A DNA stretch of 64,000 bases from Burkholderiales bacterium (GCA_016213205.1 JACRAZ010000087.1:1-64000), one strand, 5' to 3'. Shown: positions 13,690-23,188, counted from the first letter of the stretch. The notes: generated from the sequence alone by a model not told the origin. A program made the numbers and translations.

Positions 13690-14834
13690 ACGACACCGCT
13701 TCGAACGCAGACAGCGGCGCCGACGCCACCGCTGCGGGGGCAGCGTCTGCCGCCGTGCCACCCCCATCCTTGGCCGCCGCGCCCTTGCCGGCGGTGGCCA
13801 CCACCGTGTCGCCGCGAGGCTGGCTCATCGGCGCGGCCATCGTCGGCGCGCTCGCCGTGGCGAGCTTGACGCTGGCCCTCTACACCCAGCAGCGAGTCAA
13901 GCTGCTCGAGCAGGAGCTGGTGCGCCGCCAGCAGGACAGCCAGGGCCAGGCCATCGAGGCCAAGGCCACCGCCAAGCAGGCGGCCGAGGTCGCCCATGCG
14001 GCCGAGGCCAAGGTGGCCGTGCTCGAGGCGCGGGTGGCCGAAAACGCACTGCAGCGCAGCCAGCTCGAGGAGCTGATCCAGCAGCTGTCGCGCTCGCGCG
14101 ACGAGAACGTGCTGGCCGACATCGAATCGGCGATCCGCGTCGCGGTGCAGCAGGTGGCCATCACCGGCAGCGCCGAGCCGCTGATCAACGCCATGCGCCA
14201 GGGCGAGGAACGACTGTCCCGCATCAACCAGCCGCGCATCGAACGCGTGCGGCGGGCCCTGGCACGCGACATCGACCGCGTGAAGGCCGTGGCCGTCACC
14301 GACGTGGCCAGCCTCACGATCAAGCTCGACGAGGCGGTGCGCATGGTGGACGAACTGCCGCTGCTGTCGCAGCCCGAGCGCAAGGCGGCGCGGCCTGCGG
14401 CCGGCGAGGCCTCGGCCCCGGCGAAGGCAGCGCCCGGTGGCAGTGCCACCGCGTGGCTGCGCTGGCTGGGCGAGGGCTGGAGCTGGGCCTCCGGCCGCGT
14501 GTGGTCGGAAGTGCGCTCGCTGGTGCGTGTGACCCGGATCGACAACCCCGAGGCCATGCTCGTGGCACCCGAACAGGCCTGGTTCCTGCGCGAGAACCTG
14601 AAGCTGCGCCTGCTCAACGCGCGCCTGGCCTTGCTGTCGCGCCAGTTCGATACCGCGCAATCCGACCTGCGCGACGCGCAGACCTCGCTGGAGCGCTATT
14701 TCGACCGCAGTTCGCGCCGGGTGAATGCCTCCACCGAGCTGGTGCGCCAGGTGGCGGGCCAGGCGCGCCAGCTCAGCGTGCCCCGGCCGGATGAAACGCT
14801 GGCGGCCATTGCCGCCGCGCAGGCCGGCCGCTGA
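13686..14834 (+). CDS. hemX: HemX-family membrane protein (uroporphyrinogen-III C-methyltransferase-like)
   Basis: A 382-residue inner-membrane protein. A cytoplasmic Ala-rich tail of about 40 residues is followed by one helix (WLIGAAIVGALAVASLTLALY). A long coiled coil with KLLEQELVRRQQD and EAKVAVLEARVAE comes next, then the conserved HemX domain with WFLRENLKLRLLNARLALL near residues 295-320. HemX proteins often accompany hemD. Despite the annotation as a methyltransferase, no SAM-binding motif is seen here, so a scaffold role is more likely. It uses GTG and is coupled to hemD by a 4-base overlap. Confidence 0.9.
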   Translation: MNDTASNADSGADATAAGAASAAVPPPSLAAAPLPAVATTVSPRGWLIGAAIVGALAVASLTLALYTQQRVKLLEQELVRRQQDSQGQAIEAKATAKQAAEVAHAAEAKVAVLEARVAENALQRSQLEELIQQLSRSRDENVLADIESAIRVAVQQVAITGSAEPLINAMRQGEERLSRINQPRIERVRRALARDIDRVKAVAVTDVASLTIKLDEAVRMVDELPLLSQPERKAARPAAGEASAPAKAAPGGSATAWLRWLGEGWSWASGRVWSEVRSLVRVTRIDNPEAMLVAPEQAWFLRENLKLRLLNARLALLSRQFDTAQSDLRDAQTSLERYFDRSSRRVNASTELVRQVAGQARQLSVPRPDETLAAIAAAQAGR

Positions 14835-14854
14835 CGCCCGGGGGCACGCGCGCG

Positions 14855-16096
14855 ATGCGGACCGTCATCTGGCTGGTGCTGCTGTTCGTGGTGGCCGTGG
14901 TGGCCGCCTTGACGCTGGGCGACAACGACGGCGTGGCCTCGTTCTACTGGGGCCACTGGCGGCTGGACATGTCGCTGAACTTCTTCGTGCTGGCGGCGCT
15001 GGGCACCGGCTTCGTCGTGGTGTCGGCGGTGCAGGCGATCAATGCATTGGTGGGCCTGCCGGAACGCGCCCGCGAATGGCGTGCGCTGCGCCTGGAGCGG
15101 GCGGCCCAGGCCGCGCTGCGCGAGGCGCTGACCGAGTACTTCGGTGGCCGCTACACCCGGGCCCACAAGGCGGCACAACGCGCGTTGGCCATCCGCGACG
15201 ATGCCGGCGGCATCACGGCCGAGCGCGAGTTCCAGGTGCTGGCCCATCTGCTGGCCGCGGGCAGCCTGCATCGCCTGCAAGACCGTGGCCGGCGTGACGA
15301 CATGCTGCGCCGCGTGCTGCAGCCCGGCCAGCGCCCGGCCACGCCGGCCGATGAAGGCGCCCGGCTGCTGGCGGCCGAGTGGGCGCTGGATGACCGTGAC
15401 GCCGAGCGCGCGCAGGCGCTGCTGTCCGAGCTGCCCCCCGGCGTGGCGCGCCGAACCCAGGCCATGCGCCTGAAGTTGCAGGCCGCGCGCATGGCGCGCC
15501 AGCCGATCGAGGCCCTGCACACCGCGCGCCTGCTGGCCAACCACCAGGCCTTCTCGGCGGTGGCTGCGCAGGGCCTGCTGCGCTCGCTGGCCTTCGAGGT
15601 GCTGGACGACGCCCACGACATCGACCAGCTTCGCCGCAGCTGGCAGCAGTTCGACCAGGCCGACCAGCGCGACCCCTTCGTGGCCGGCCGCGCCGCACGC
15701 CGTGCCGCGGCCCTGGGCCATGCCGGCGAAGCCTGCCTGTGGCTGCGCCCGCTGTGGGACCGCCTGAACGAGATCGGCCGCGATGGCCGTGCCGAGGTGG
15801 CGCTGGCCCTGATCGAGGCCGTCGAAGGCGTGGGCGCCGACTGGCTGCCGCGCGTGGAGGCGGCGCAGCGGGACCATCCCACCGAATCGGCCTTGCAGTG
15901 CGCCGCCGGCGCGGTGCTGTTCCAGCGCCAGCTGTGGGGCAAGGCGCGGCGCCCGCTGGAGCAGGCCGCCCGCGATGCGACGCTCGATGCCCGCACCCGC
16001 CGCCGGGCCTGGCGCACGCTGGCGGCCCTGGCGCGCGAGGAGAACGACGAACCCCGCGCGATCGATTGCGAACACGCCGCCGCTGAAATCGAGTGA
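14855..16096 (+). CDS. hemY: HemY-family TPR membrane protein
   Basis: A 413-residue proteobacterial HemY protein, distinct from the protoporphyrinogen oxidase of the same name. Two helices lie near the N-terminus (VIWLVLLFVVAVVAALTL, and FFVLAALGTGFVVVSAVQAI). A cytoplasmic or periplasmic helical-repeat region resembling TPRs follows. It ends the hem operon, 20 bases after hemX. Its precise role in haem synthesis is unsettled in the literature. The last codons overlap the promoter of the downstream tRNA gene. Confidence 0.9.
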   Translation: MRTVIWLVLLFVVAVVAALTLGDNDGVASFYWGHWRLDMSLNFFVLAALGTGFVVVSAVQAINALVGLPERAREWRALRLERAAQAALREALTEYFGGRYTRAHKAAQRALAIRDDAGGITAEREFQVLAHLLAAGSLHRLQDRGRRDDMLRRVLQPGQRPATPADEGARLLAAEWALDDRDAERAQALLSELPPGVARRTQAMRLKLQAARMARQPIEALHTARLLANHQAFSAVAAQGLLRSLAFEVLDDAHDIDQLRRSWQQFDQADQRDPFVAGRAARRAAALGHAGEACLWLRPLWDRLNEIGRDGRAEVALALIEAVEGVGADWLPRVEAAQRDHPTESALQCAAGAVLFQRQLWGKARRPLEQAARDATLDARTRRRAWRTLAALAREENDEPRAIDCEHAAAEIE

Positions 16097-16120
16097 CGTC
16101 GAAAAAAGTGCTGCTATACT
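16093..16120 (+). promoter_or_regulatory. Sigma-70-type promoter of the tRNA-Arg gene
   Basis: TATACT at 16115-16120 is a good -10 element ending ten bases before the tRNA. GTGACG at 16093-16098 is a moderate -35 with 16 bases spacing. The -35 overlaps the hemY stop codon. Confidence 0.65.
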
Positions 16121-16130
16121 GCGAGGCTTC

Positions 16131-16207
16131 GCGGCTGTAGCTCAGTTGGATAGAGTACTTGGCTACGAACCAAGGGGTCGTGGGTTCGAATCCTGCCAGC
16201 CGCGCCA
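16131..16207 (+). tRNA. tRNA-Arg (anticodon ACG)
   Basis: The 77-base cloverleaf has acceptor arms GCGGCTG and CAGCCGC. The anticodon stem is CTTGG/CCAAG around the loop CTACGAA, giving anticodon ACG, and the T-loop is TTCGAAT. The 3' CCA is encoded. The ACG anticodon is normally converted to ICG by TadA and reads CGU, CGC and CGA, the main Arg codons here. Confidence 0.97.
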
Positions 16208-16215
16208 GTAAAGAC

Positions 16216-16247
16216 AAGGGTTAGCACGCGTCAGCGTGCTAACCCTT
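16216..16247 (+). terminator. Strong hairpin after tRNA-Arg
   Basis: Arms AAGGGTTAGCACGC (16216-16229) and GCGTGCTAACCCTT (16234-16247) pair perfectly around a four-base loop. Outer AAGAC/GTCTT bases extend the stem past a small bulge, and TCTTTCT follows. It probably ends the tRNA transcript and protects or directs 3' processing. Confidence 0.75.
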
Positions 16248-16563
16248 CAGTCTTTCTGGGCCCGCGCGAATCGCGCGTGGGCCGGTGGCGTTCGGGTCGC
16301 CGGCCCGGCGCTTGGGTCCGGTGCCGGGGGCGGTTCATCGTCACACCCTGGCTCGCGAGACCATCCGCTGCAACCGCGTTCTGGCATCGAACGTACCCGT
16401 GGCCCGGGCCTCAGCGTGCACAGCGCCGCTGATCCGTGGGCTGCCCAGCCATCAAAGCGGGTGCATTGCCAGCAAGGCCTGTCGGGCACGGTGGGCTGGA
16501 AGTGGGGCATGCGGCCACGGTAGCGTGCCGCTGGCTCAGCGGGCGAGCCCGCTGCGGCATGCA

Positions 16564-16814
16564 GGCAATCCGGCGGTGGGCGACGCCAACACCACGGCCA
16601 TCGAGATCACGGCCGACAGCGTGACGCTCGACCTCAACGGCATCGCGCTCGAGAGCAGGCTGGTCAGCGGCAACAACCGGCTGCAGAACTGCGCCGGCCT
16701 GGGCCTGGCGACCGCCGGCTGCCTGGGCAACACGCTGATCATGAACGCCGTCGCGAGGGGCTGAACCTGGGGCAGAACCTGTGCGCCACCTCGGGCGGCC
16801 AGGCCTTGTGCCCG
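16564..16814 (+). pseudogene. Remnant of a right-handed beta-helix protein gene
   Basis: One frame encodes AIEITADSVTLDLNGIAL and then GNTLIMNAVARG before a stop at 16762. The next frame continues GLNLGQNLC with a C-terminal ALCP. Together these look like the start of the helix repeats and the very end of a Burkholderiales-type exported beta-helix protein, joined by a deletion and a frameshift near 16757. There is no start codon with a ribosome site and no signal peptide. The rest of the gene-poor stretch from 16248 to 17051 shows no supported gene. Confidence 0.55.
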
Positions 16815-17051
16815 TGGTCCTCGCAAGGCCCCGGCACCGGGGGCGGTGCGTGCAGGCCGGCAGGCGCTGCGGTGCGCTTGCACGGCCGCACCGTGCGCGG
16901 GTGGCGCGGTGGCCACCCCGTCGTCGCGCGAGCGCCGCGACCTCACGTGGTGAGATGTGTGGCATCGCGCACGCTGGCGGGCGCCGGCGTGTCGCACCGG
17001 CGGTGTGGGGCGCGTCTGTTCCTGCAAGACACCACCACCGAGCACCGAACC

Positions 17052-17813
17052 ATGCCCACCACCCGCCGCCTGACCCGCTTCACCACCACCCTGGGCCTCG
17101 CGCTGGCCGCGCTGGGGCATGCCGCGTCGTCACTGGCCGCGCCGGTGGCGCTGAGTTCCTCCGGCGATGTCAAGGCCTTCGCCCGCGCCACCCTGTCGGA
17201 CACGGAGAACAGCAACCGGACCCAGTTCCAATCCACCGACCCGGTGCAGGACTTCCGCATCGGCACCTCGGCCCGCTCGGTGAGCCGCAATGACCCCAGC
17301 ATCGAGGCGCAATCGTCCGTCGGCGTCGAGGCGGACTGGTCCGGCGCCGAGCAGGGCACGGTGCACATCAACGCGGCGCTGGGCGGCCGGGGTGTCCACC
17401 ACGGGCTGGTTGGCGTGGGCGGCTCTCCCGCCAATTGGACCTACCAGTTCCAGGCCACGCAGGACGGGGTGTTCCGCATGCGTTACGACGTCCTGCTCGA
17501 CCCGACCTCCACCTCCACCCTGGGCCTGGGCGGCTTCATCATCACGTGGGACGGTGTCAATTCGGTGCTCGGCCTGGGCGAGCAGGGCGTGCTGGAGTTC
17601 GCGTTACAGGCGGGCGAGGTGCACGAAGTGCGGCTGAAGGCCTATGTGGGCTGGTACGGCCACTTCGGCAACGAGGGCACGGCCGAGAGCGGCTTCTTCC
17701 AATGGCAGATCGAGGAGCGGCTGCCCCAGGCGGTGCCGGAGCCGGCCTCGCTCGCGCTGATCGGGCTGGGCCTGGGCCTGCTGGGCCTGCGCCGCGCGCG
17801 CCCGCGCGGCTGA
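17052..17813 (+). CDS. PEP-CTERM sorting domain protein
   Basis: A 253-residue exported protein. It has an N-terminal signal peptide ([18 protein letters not shown], cleavage near SSLAAP). A beta-rich middle region follows, with the strands [11 protein letters not shown] and GFIITWDG. The C-terminal anchor is [26 protein letters not shown]-like: the VPEP motif, one helix and an Arg-rich tail. PEP-CTERM tails are cut by exosortase, usually in bacteria that make exopolysaccharide; exosortase is not in this window. The surface function is unknown. It follows the beta-helix remnant and precedes the YgiQ-type gene. Confidence 0.85.
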   Translation: MPTTRRLTRFTTTLGLALAALGHAASSLAAPVALSSSGDVKAFARATLSDTENSNRTQFQSTDPVQDFRIGTSARSVSRNDPSIEAQSSVGVEADWSGAEQGTVHINAALGGRGVHHGLVGVGGSPANWTYQFQATQDGVFRMRYDVLLDPTSTSTLGLGGFIITWDGVNSVLGLGEQGVLEFALQAGEVHEVRLKAYVGWYGHFGNEGTAESGFFQWQIEERLPQAVPEPASLALIGLGLGLLGLRRARPRG

Positions 17814-17941
17814 GGGGTGTTCGGCCACGGCCTGGGCAGCGCGGCGCCGCGGGCGCGACAATCGCGGGCCCTGCCGCCGGCCGGCAGGCCGGCCTCACCC
17901 ACCTTGTCCCGCCCTTGTCAAACCCCGCACGCTCCCCCGCC

Positions 17942-20206
17942 ATGCCGGCGGCCCGCCCGCTGACGAGCCACCGGCCCTACTGGGCCCGGCGCTTCGGCAC
18001 CGCGCCCTTCCTGCCCACCACGCGCGCCGAGATGGACACGCTGGGCTGGGACAGCTGCGACGTGGTCATCGTCACCGGCGATGCCTATGTGGACCACCCC
18101 AGCTTCGGCATGGCGGTGATCGGCCGCGTGCTCGAGGCGCAGGGCTTTCGGGTGGGCATCCTCGCGCAGCCGGCCTGGCATTCGGCCGAGCCCTTCAAGG
18201 CGCTGGGCCGGCCGAACCTGTTCTTCGGCGTCACCGCCGGCAACATGGATTCGATGATCAACCGCTACACGGCCGACCGCAAGCCGCGCAGCGACGATGC
18301 CTACACGCCCGGCGGCGCGGCCGATGCGCGCCCTGACCGCTGCTCGCTGGTGTACACCCAGCGCTGCCGCGAGGCGTTTGGCGACGTGCCGGTGGTGCTG
18401 GGCGGCATCGAGGCCAGCCTGCGCCGCATCGCGCACTACGACTACTGGCAGGACAAGGTGCGCCGCTCGATCCTGGTGGACGCGCATGCCGACCTGCTGC
18501 TGTACGGCAATGCCGAGCGCGCGATCGTCGAGATCGCGCACCGCCTGGCCGCCGGGGAGCCGGTGCAGCAGCTGACCGACCTGCGTGGCACTGCCTTCCT
18601 TCGGACGTCGGGCGACCCCAGCGCGCAGGGCTGGAGCGAGATCGACTCGACCGAGGTCGACCGGCCCGGGCGCATCGACGCGCACATCCACCCCTACCAG
18701 ATGCCCGACGAGGCGCCCGGCGCCTCCTGTGCCAGCGGCGCGGCGCCGGCCACCGGGCAGGCGGTGCAGGTCGTGCGCCCACCACAGCCGCTGAGCGGCC
18801 GCGCCCAGCTGCCCGTGCGCGAGCGCAGCGTGATCCGCCTGCCCAGCTACGAGCAGGTGAAACGCGATCCGGTGCTCTATGCGCATGCCAACCGCGTGCT
18901 GCACCTGGAAACCAACCCCGGCAACGCGCGAGCGCTGGTGCAGCGCCACGGCGAGCGCGACCTGTGGATCAACCCGCCGCCGATTCCACTGTCCACCCCC
19001 GAGATGGACCACGTGTTCGGCCTGCCGTACGCCCGCAGCCCGCACCCGCGTTACGCGGACAAGCACGGCCGCCACGACGGGCCCACCAAGATCCCGGCTT
19101 GGGAGATGATCCGCCACAGCGTGAACATCATGCGCGGCTGCTTCGGCGGCTGCAGCTTCTGCTCGATCACCGAGCACGAGGGCCGCATCATCCAGAGCCG
19201 CAGCGAAGAATCGGTGCTGCGCGAGATCGAGGAGATGCGCGACAAGGTGGAGGGCTTCACCGGCGTCGTCACCGACCTGGGCGGCCCCACCGCCAACATG
19301 TGGCGCCTGGGCTGCAAGAGCCCCGAGATCGAGGCCGCCTGCCGCAAGCCCAGCTGCGTGTACCCCGGCATCTGCAGCAACCTGCGCACCGACCATGCAC
19401 CGCTGGTCAAGCTGTACCGCCGCGCGCGCGCGCTGCCCGGCGTGAAGAAGGTGCTGATCGGCTCCGGCCTGCGCTACGACCTGGCGGTGCGCTCGCCCGA
19501 GTACGTGAAGGAGCTCGTCACCCACCACGTGGGCGGCTTCCTGAAGATCGCGCCCGAGCACACCGAGGCCGGCCCGCTGGAAATGATGATGAAGCCCGGC
19601 ATCGGCACCTACGACCGCTTCAACGCGATGTTCGAGAAGTTCAGCGCCGAGGCGGGCAAGGTGCAGCACCTGATCCCGTACTTCATCGCCGCCCACCCGG
19701 GCACGCGCGACGAGGACATGCTGAACCTGGCGCTCTGGCTCAAGCGCCACGGCTTCCGGGCCGACCAGGTGCAGACCTTCACGCCCAGCCCGATGGCCAC
19801 CGCCACCGCCATGTACCACAGCGGCCGCAACCCGCTGAAGGGCCTGAGCCGCGATGCGGGCCGCTCACCGCCGGTGGACGTGGTGCGCAGCGAGCGCCGG
19901 CGCCGGCTGCACAAGGCTTTTCTGCGTTATCACGACGCGGTGAACTGGCCGCTGCTGCGCGAGGCGCTGAAGGCCATGGGCCGCGAAGACCTGATCGGCA
20001 ACGGCAAGCAGCACCTGGTGCCCAGCTACCAGCCCGCGGGCACGGTGGGTGCCACGAAGCGGGGGGCGGCCGGTGTTGCGTCGGCCGCGCCGCGCCGCGG
20101 CACCGTGCTCACCCAGCACACCGGGCTGCCGCCGCGCGAGACCGGCGCGCCGCGGCGTGCGGCGGGCACGAAGCCCGCGCCGGCCCGCGGCGGCAAGCGG
20201 CGCTGA
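17942..20206 (+). CDS. ygiQ: YgiQ-family radical SAM protein
   Basis: A large (754 residues) radical SAM protein of the YgiQ/UPF0313 family. The N-terminal domain begins [34 protein letters not shown]. The [4Fe-4S] motif [18 protein letters not shown] lies near residues 398-415, and the C-terminus is basic and Pro/Ala-rich. The family is widespread but its reaction is not established. ATG 17942 opens the conserved N-terminus. The gene stands alone between the PEP-CTERM gene and a convergent HD hydrolase gene. Confidence 0.93.
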   Translation: MPAARPLTSHRPYWARRFGTAPFLPTTRAEMDTLGWDSCDVVIVTGDAYVDHPSFGMAVIGRVLEAQGFRVGILAQPAWHSAEPFKALGRPNLFFGVTAGNMDSMINRYTADRKPRSDDAYTPGGAADARPDRCSLVYTQRCREAFGDVPVVLGGIEASLRRIAHYDYWQDKVRRSILVDAHADLLLYGNAERAIVEIAHRLAAGEPVQQLTDLRGTAFLRTSGDPSAQGWSEIDSTEVDRPGRIDAHIHPYQMPDEAPGASCASGAAPATGQAVQVVRPPQPLSGRAQLPVRERSVIRLPSYEQVKRDPVLYAHANRVLHLETNPGNARALVQRHGERDLWINPPPIPLSTPEMDHVFGLPYARSPHPRYADKHGRHDGPTKIPAWEMIRHSVNIMRGCFGGCSFCSITEHEGRIIQSRSEESVLREIEEMRDKVEGFTGVVTDLGGPTANMWRLGCKSPEIEAACRKPSCVYPGICSNLRTDHAPLVKLYRRARALPGVKKVLIGSGLRYDLAVRSPEYVKELVTHHVGGFLKIAPEHTEAGPLEMMMKPGIGTYDRFNAMFEKFSAEAGKVQHLIPYFIAAHPGTRDEDMLNLALWLKRHGFRADQVQTFTPSPMATATAMYHSGRNPLKGLSRDAGRSPPVDVVRSERRRRLHKAFLRYHDAVNWPLLREALKAMGREDLIGNGKQHLVPSYQPAGTVGATKRGAAGVASAAPRRGTVLTQHTGLPPRETGAPRRAAGTKPAPARGGKRR

Positions 20207-20218
20207 GCCGCAGCGGCC

Positions 20219-20770
20219 TCAGGGCCGCGCGCGGTAGGCCGCGTCGAACACCGCTTCCAGCGCAGGGTCCACGCCGCGCAGCCGGTCGACCACCGCGCGA
20301 GCCCAGTCGAAATACTCGCGCTTGCGCTCCAGCGACCAGTCGGCCGGTGGGTTGGCGGCCACGTCGCGCAGGTTGCTGATCTTGTCGGCCAGCTTCACCC
20401 GCTGGGCCTCGGGGCTGATGCTCGCAGCATGCTCGATCTGCAGGCGCTTGCGCTCGGCCTTCGGCAGGCGCTTGTCGTCGGTCACCTCGCCTACGATGGC
20501 GGCGATGCGCTCGCCGAAGGCCTCGCGCAGTTCGTCGGCCGTGGTGGCCGTGTCCTCGATGGTGTCGTGCAGCAGCGCCGCGCAGAGCGTGGCCGCATCG
20601 CTGACGCCGCCTTCGGTGGCCAGCACGCAGGCCAGCATCAGCGGGTGGTTGATGTAGGGCGAGGCGTGCTCGTCCTTGCGCCGCTGGTCACGGTGCTTGT
20701 TGGCGGCGAACATGGCCGCACGCAGGATCAGCGCGGTGTCGGTCAGGGGCGGGTTCGCGGGCAGCGGCAT
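20219..20770 (-). CDS. HD-domain phosphohydrolase, small SpoT/MESH1-like
   Basis: An 183-residue HD protein. The metal-binding pattern is H-x-Q-R-R-K near residue 26, HPLMLACVL, the HDTIEDT signature near residue 67, and [11 protein letters not shown] near residue 127. This matches the hydrolase half of RelA/SpoT and the stand-alone MESH1-type enzymes that degrade (p)ppGpp or related pyrophosphates. No synthetase or ACT domain is present. The ATG at 20770 has GGAAG six bases upstream; one two codons earlier (20776) is directly against it. (p)ppGpp as the substrate is inferred. Confidence 0.82.
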   Translation of the reverse strand: MPLPANPPLTDTALILRAAMFAANKHRDQRRKDEHASPYINHPLMLACVLATEGGVSDAATLCAALLHDTIEDTATTADELREAFGERIAAIVGEVTDDKRLPKAERKRLQIEHAASISPEAQRVKLADKISNLRDVAANPPADWSLERKREYFDWARAVVDRLRGVDPALEAVFDAAYRARP

Positions 20771-20873
20771 GGGCATCTTCCGGTTGGCAGGGCAGGGCCT
20801 GGGGTGGCCGGCACCTGCACCCCATGATGCCCGTTGCGCCGCGGCACGGCACGCGGCCCCGCTGCGGTGCCGG

Positions 20874-21370
20874 TTACTTCACCGGGATCGGCGTCGCCAC
20901 GTCCACCGGCACCGCGGTGACGCTGTTCTGCGGCGAGCCGTCGATCAGCTTCTCGGAGTAGGTCAGGTAGACCAGCGTGTTGCGCTTGCGGTCCACCATG
21001 CGCACGATGCGCAGCTTCTTGAACAGGATGCTCATGCGCTCGCTGAACACCTCTTCCTGCACGGGCAGCGGCTTGTCGATGCGGACCGGCCCCACCTGGC
21101 GGCAGGCGATGGAGGCCTCGGCGCGGTCTTCGGCCAGCCCCAGCGCACCCTTGATGCCGCCGGTGCGCGCGCGCGACACGTAGCAGGCCACGCCGGCCAC
21201 CCGGGGGTCGTCGTAGGCCTCGACCACGATCTTGTGGTCCGGCCCGATCAGCTTGAAGGCGGTGTCCACCTCGCCGATGGTCTCGGCAGGGGCGGCGGCG
21301 GCGGCCAGCAGGCCGGCCAGGGCGATGGCGAACGTTCGCAGGGGGGGGCGGGCCTGGGGCCCGGGTTCAT
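20874..21370 (-). CDS. creA: CreA-family protein, start-proximal frameshift
   Basis: A small exported protein of the CreA family (function unknown). The body is intact: [43 protein letters not shown], and the C-terminal [22 protein letters not shown] signal-peptide core [19 protein letters not shown] precedes it. The expected ATG at 21370 overlaps the upstream gene's stop (ATGA) but is one base out of frame with this body. The frames differ across a run of eight G (21341-21348). One extra G would give a normal start and signal peptide. As read, no ATG, GTG or TTG opens this frame before the signal peptide. Either an assembly indel or a real slippage site is possible. Confidence 0.8.
21341..21348. 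repeat. Homopolymer G8 in the creA signal region
   Basis: Eight consecutive G on the plus strand (C8 in the creA message). Nine would put the creA ATG at 21370 in frame. Such tracts are prone to slippage and to sequencing error. Confidence 0.9.
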
Positions 21371-21711
21371 TTGTGGGGCAGCTGCGGGTCGCGGCGAGCG
21401 GCCCGGCGCAGGATATCCGCAGCCGCGGTTTCGGTGGCCAGCGATGCGTCGATCGGGTGCAGGCACAGGCCGGCCTGGGCGTAGCGCAGGTTTTCGTACA
21501 CCTGGGCGGCGCAGGGGAAGGCCGCCAGCACCAGCGGCAGCGCCGGGTGGTCCTGCACGCGCTCGAGCTCCATCTGCAGCACGCGCACCAGCGAGCGGTA
21601 TTGCGCCGCGTCCACACGATGGGTCGAGCGCTCCAGGCGCTCCAGCAGGTGGGCGATCGACGCCAGCACCCGCAGCTCTCTGGGAAGGGAAACGCTTTTC
21701 TCGGCTTGCAT
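21367..21711 (-). CDS. Hypothetical protein (114 aa) coupled to creA
   Basis: I do not recognise this protein. It is mostly helical with Leu-rich segments ([21 protein letters not shown], and [20 protein letters not shown]). There is no signal peptide or membrane helix. The start MQAEKS at 21711 has GGAG about six bases upstream. The stop overlaps the creA ATG (ATGA), so the two are one unit. Confidence 0.7.
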   Translation of the reverse strand: MQAEKSVSLPRELRVLASIAHLLERLERSTHRVDAAQYRSLVRVLQMELERVQDHPALPLVLAAFPCAAQVYENLRYAQAGLCLHPIDASLATETAAADILRRAARRDPQLPHK

Positions 21712-21815
21712 GTCGGCTCCAGTCAGGACCGCAGGCCGGATGACGAAATGCCTCATCGGCCTGGAACCCCTGTGCTGAACCTGGGGGCCGGGACGGCCGG
21801 ATTCAAGGGTGGCGT

Positions 21816-22124
21816 CTAGAGGCTGGCTTCCAGCGCATCGATCGACTGGCCCACCATGTGCGCCACCAGCGTGGGCGCCAGGCCGCGGGTCTGGCCGCGG
21901 CTGAGGTGGATGGCGCCGGCCAGCTGCGGGCCGGTGCCGTTGCCGGTGTCCACCTGGGCGATCCAGTCCACCAGCGCGCCGCGCAGCAGGTAATCGGCCT
22001 GCCAGGTGCACAGGGCGCCGGAATGGGCCACCGCATGCTGGCCGGTGAGCTGGTGGGCATCGGGCCGGGGCAGGCTGATGACGGCGGGTGTGGGGGCGGC
22101 GAGGGCGGGTGCGAGGGGCTTGAT
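21816..22124 (-). CDS. Hypothetical small protein, start uncertain (possible ATC start)
   Basis: The frame encodes an unrecognised protein ending LVAHMVGQSIDALEASL, with a central RGALVDWIAQVDTGNGTG. The first usual start is a GTG at 22031 (71 residues) without a ribosome site. An ATC at 22124 has GGAG six bases upstream and opens a 102-residue protein with a mild hydrophobic N-terminus. It may be a rare ATC initiation or a mutated ATG. The gene is divergent from chrB, 129 bases away. Confidence 0.4.
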   Translation of the reverse strand: MKPLAPALAAPTPAVISLPRPDAHQLTGQHAVAHSGALCTWQADYLLRGALVDWIAQVDTGNGTGPQLAGAIHLSRGQTRGLAPTLVAHMVGQSIDALEASL

Positions 22125-22193
22125 GGATGTCTCCGTTGTGGGCCCACGATACCACCGGGCATCGCGGCCGCGAGCGCCGGCCTGGCGTTCGGG

Positions 22194-22246
22194 TTGGCGT
22201 CCTACAGGGTAAGTAGTATATTTTACTTAATATGTAGCATATGCTA
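22194..22246 (+). promoter_or_regulatory. chr operon promoter with two palindromes
   Basis: TTGGCG (22194-22199) and TATATT (22217-22222) are spaced by 17 bases and fit a sigma-70 promoter. TAAGTA-N8-TACTTA at 22210-22229 covers the -10 element. A second perfect palindrome, TAGCATATGCTA, lies at 22235-22246 just before chrB. The region is strikingly AT-rich in this genome. The sites are likely operators for ChrB, which acts as a chromate-responsive regulator in other bacteria; binding here is inferred. Confidence 0.6.
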
Positions 22247-22252
22247 TTACCC

Positions 22253-23188
22253 ATGTGGTCCGTCCTGATCGTCACACTGCCGACCCGGCCGAATGCGGTG
22301 CGCCTGCGCATCTGGCGTGCGCTCAAGTCGCTGGGCTGCGCGGCGCTGCGTGATGGCGCCTACCTGCTGCCGCCCGCGCAGGCGCCCGCGCTCGAGGCGC
22401 TGGCCGAGGAGGTGCGCACGCACGGCGGCACGGCCTCGGTGCTGTCGCTCGCGCCGCGGGACGAGGTCCAGCGTCAGGAGATCCTGGCCCAGTTCGACCG
22501 CAGCGAGGCCTACGCCGCCTGGCAGGGCACGGCCACCACGCTGGAGCAGGCGCTGCCGGGCCTGGCCGAGACCGAGGCGCGCCGCCGCCTGCGCGCGGTG
22601 GCCGAGGCGCTGGCCACGCTGCGCCAGATCGATTACTACCCCGGCGCCGCGGCCGAGCAGGCCGAGACCCGGCTCGCCGCATTGCGCCAGGCGCTGGACG
22701 CGCAGTTCTCGCGTGGTGAACCCAGCGCGCGCCTGGATGCACGCATCCCCCGGCTCGATGTGCGCCAGTTCCAGGGCAAGCGCTGGGCCACGCGCGCACG
22801 CCCCTGGGTCGACCGGCTGGCCTGTGCCTGGCTGGTGCGCCGCTTCATCGACCCGCAGGCCCGGATCCTCTGGCTGGCCGACCCGGCGCGCGCGCCACGC
22901 GGCGTGCTGGGCTTCGACTACGACGGCGCCCGCTTCACCCACGTGGGGTCCCGGGTCAGCGCCGAGGTGCTGATGCTGAGCTTCGGCCTCGCCCAGGATG
23001 CACGGCTGCAGCGCATTGCCGCCGTGGTGCACTACCTCGATGTGGGCGGCATCCCCGCGCCCGAGGCGGCTGGCCTGGAAGCCGTGCTCGCAGGCCTGCG
23101 CGAGCTGCATGCCGACGACGACCAACTGCTCGCCGCCGCGATGGTGGTGTTCGATGCGCTGTACGCGGCGCCAGGAAACCCTGCATGA
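22253..23188 (+). CDS. chrB: Chromate resistance regulator ChrB
   Basis: A 311-residue ChrB protein. The N-terminal part begins WSVLIVTLPTRPNAVRLRIWRALKSLGCAALRDGAYLLP, a winged-helix-like start typical of the family. The C-terminal ChrB domain begins KRWATRARPWVDRLACAWLVRRFIDP near residue 175. ATG 22253 is preferred over ATG 22241, which lies inside the operator palindrome. ChrB in Ochrobactrum represses the operon until chromate is present. The stop overlaps chrA (ATGA). A second copy of the C-terminal domain is encoded three genes downstream. Confidence 0.9.
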   Translation: MWSVLIVTLPTRPNAVRLRIWRALKSLGCAALRDGAYLLPPAQAPALEALAEEVRTHGGTASVLSLAPRDEVQRQEILAQFDRSEAYAAWQGTATTLEQALPGLAETEARRRLRAVAEALATLRQIDYYPGAAAEQAETRLAALRQALDAQFSRGEPSARLDARIPRLDVRQFQGKRWATRARPWVDRLACAWLVRRFIDPQARILWLADPARAPRGVLGFDYDGARFTHVGSRVSAEVLMLSFGLAQDARLQRIAAVVHYLDVGGIPAPEAAGLEAVLAGLRELHADDDQLLAAAMVVFDALYAAPGNPA

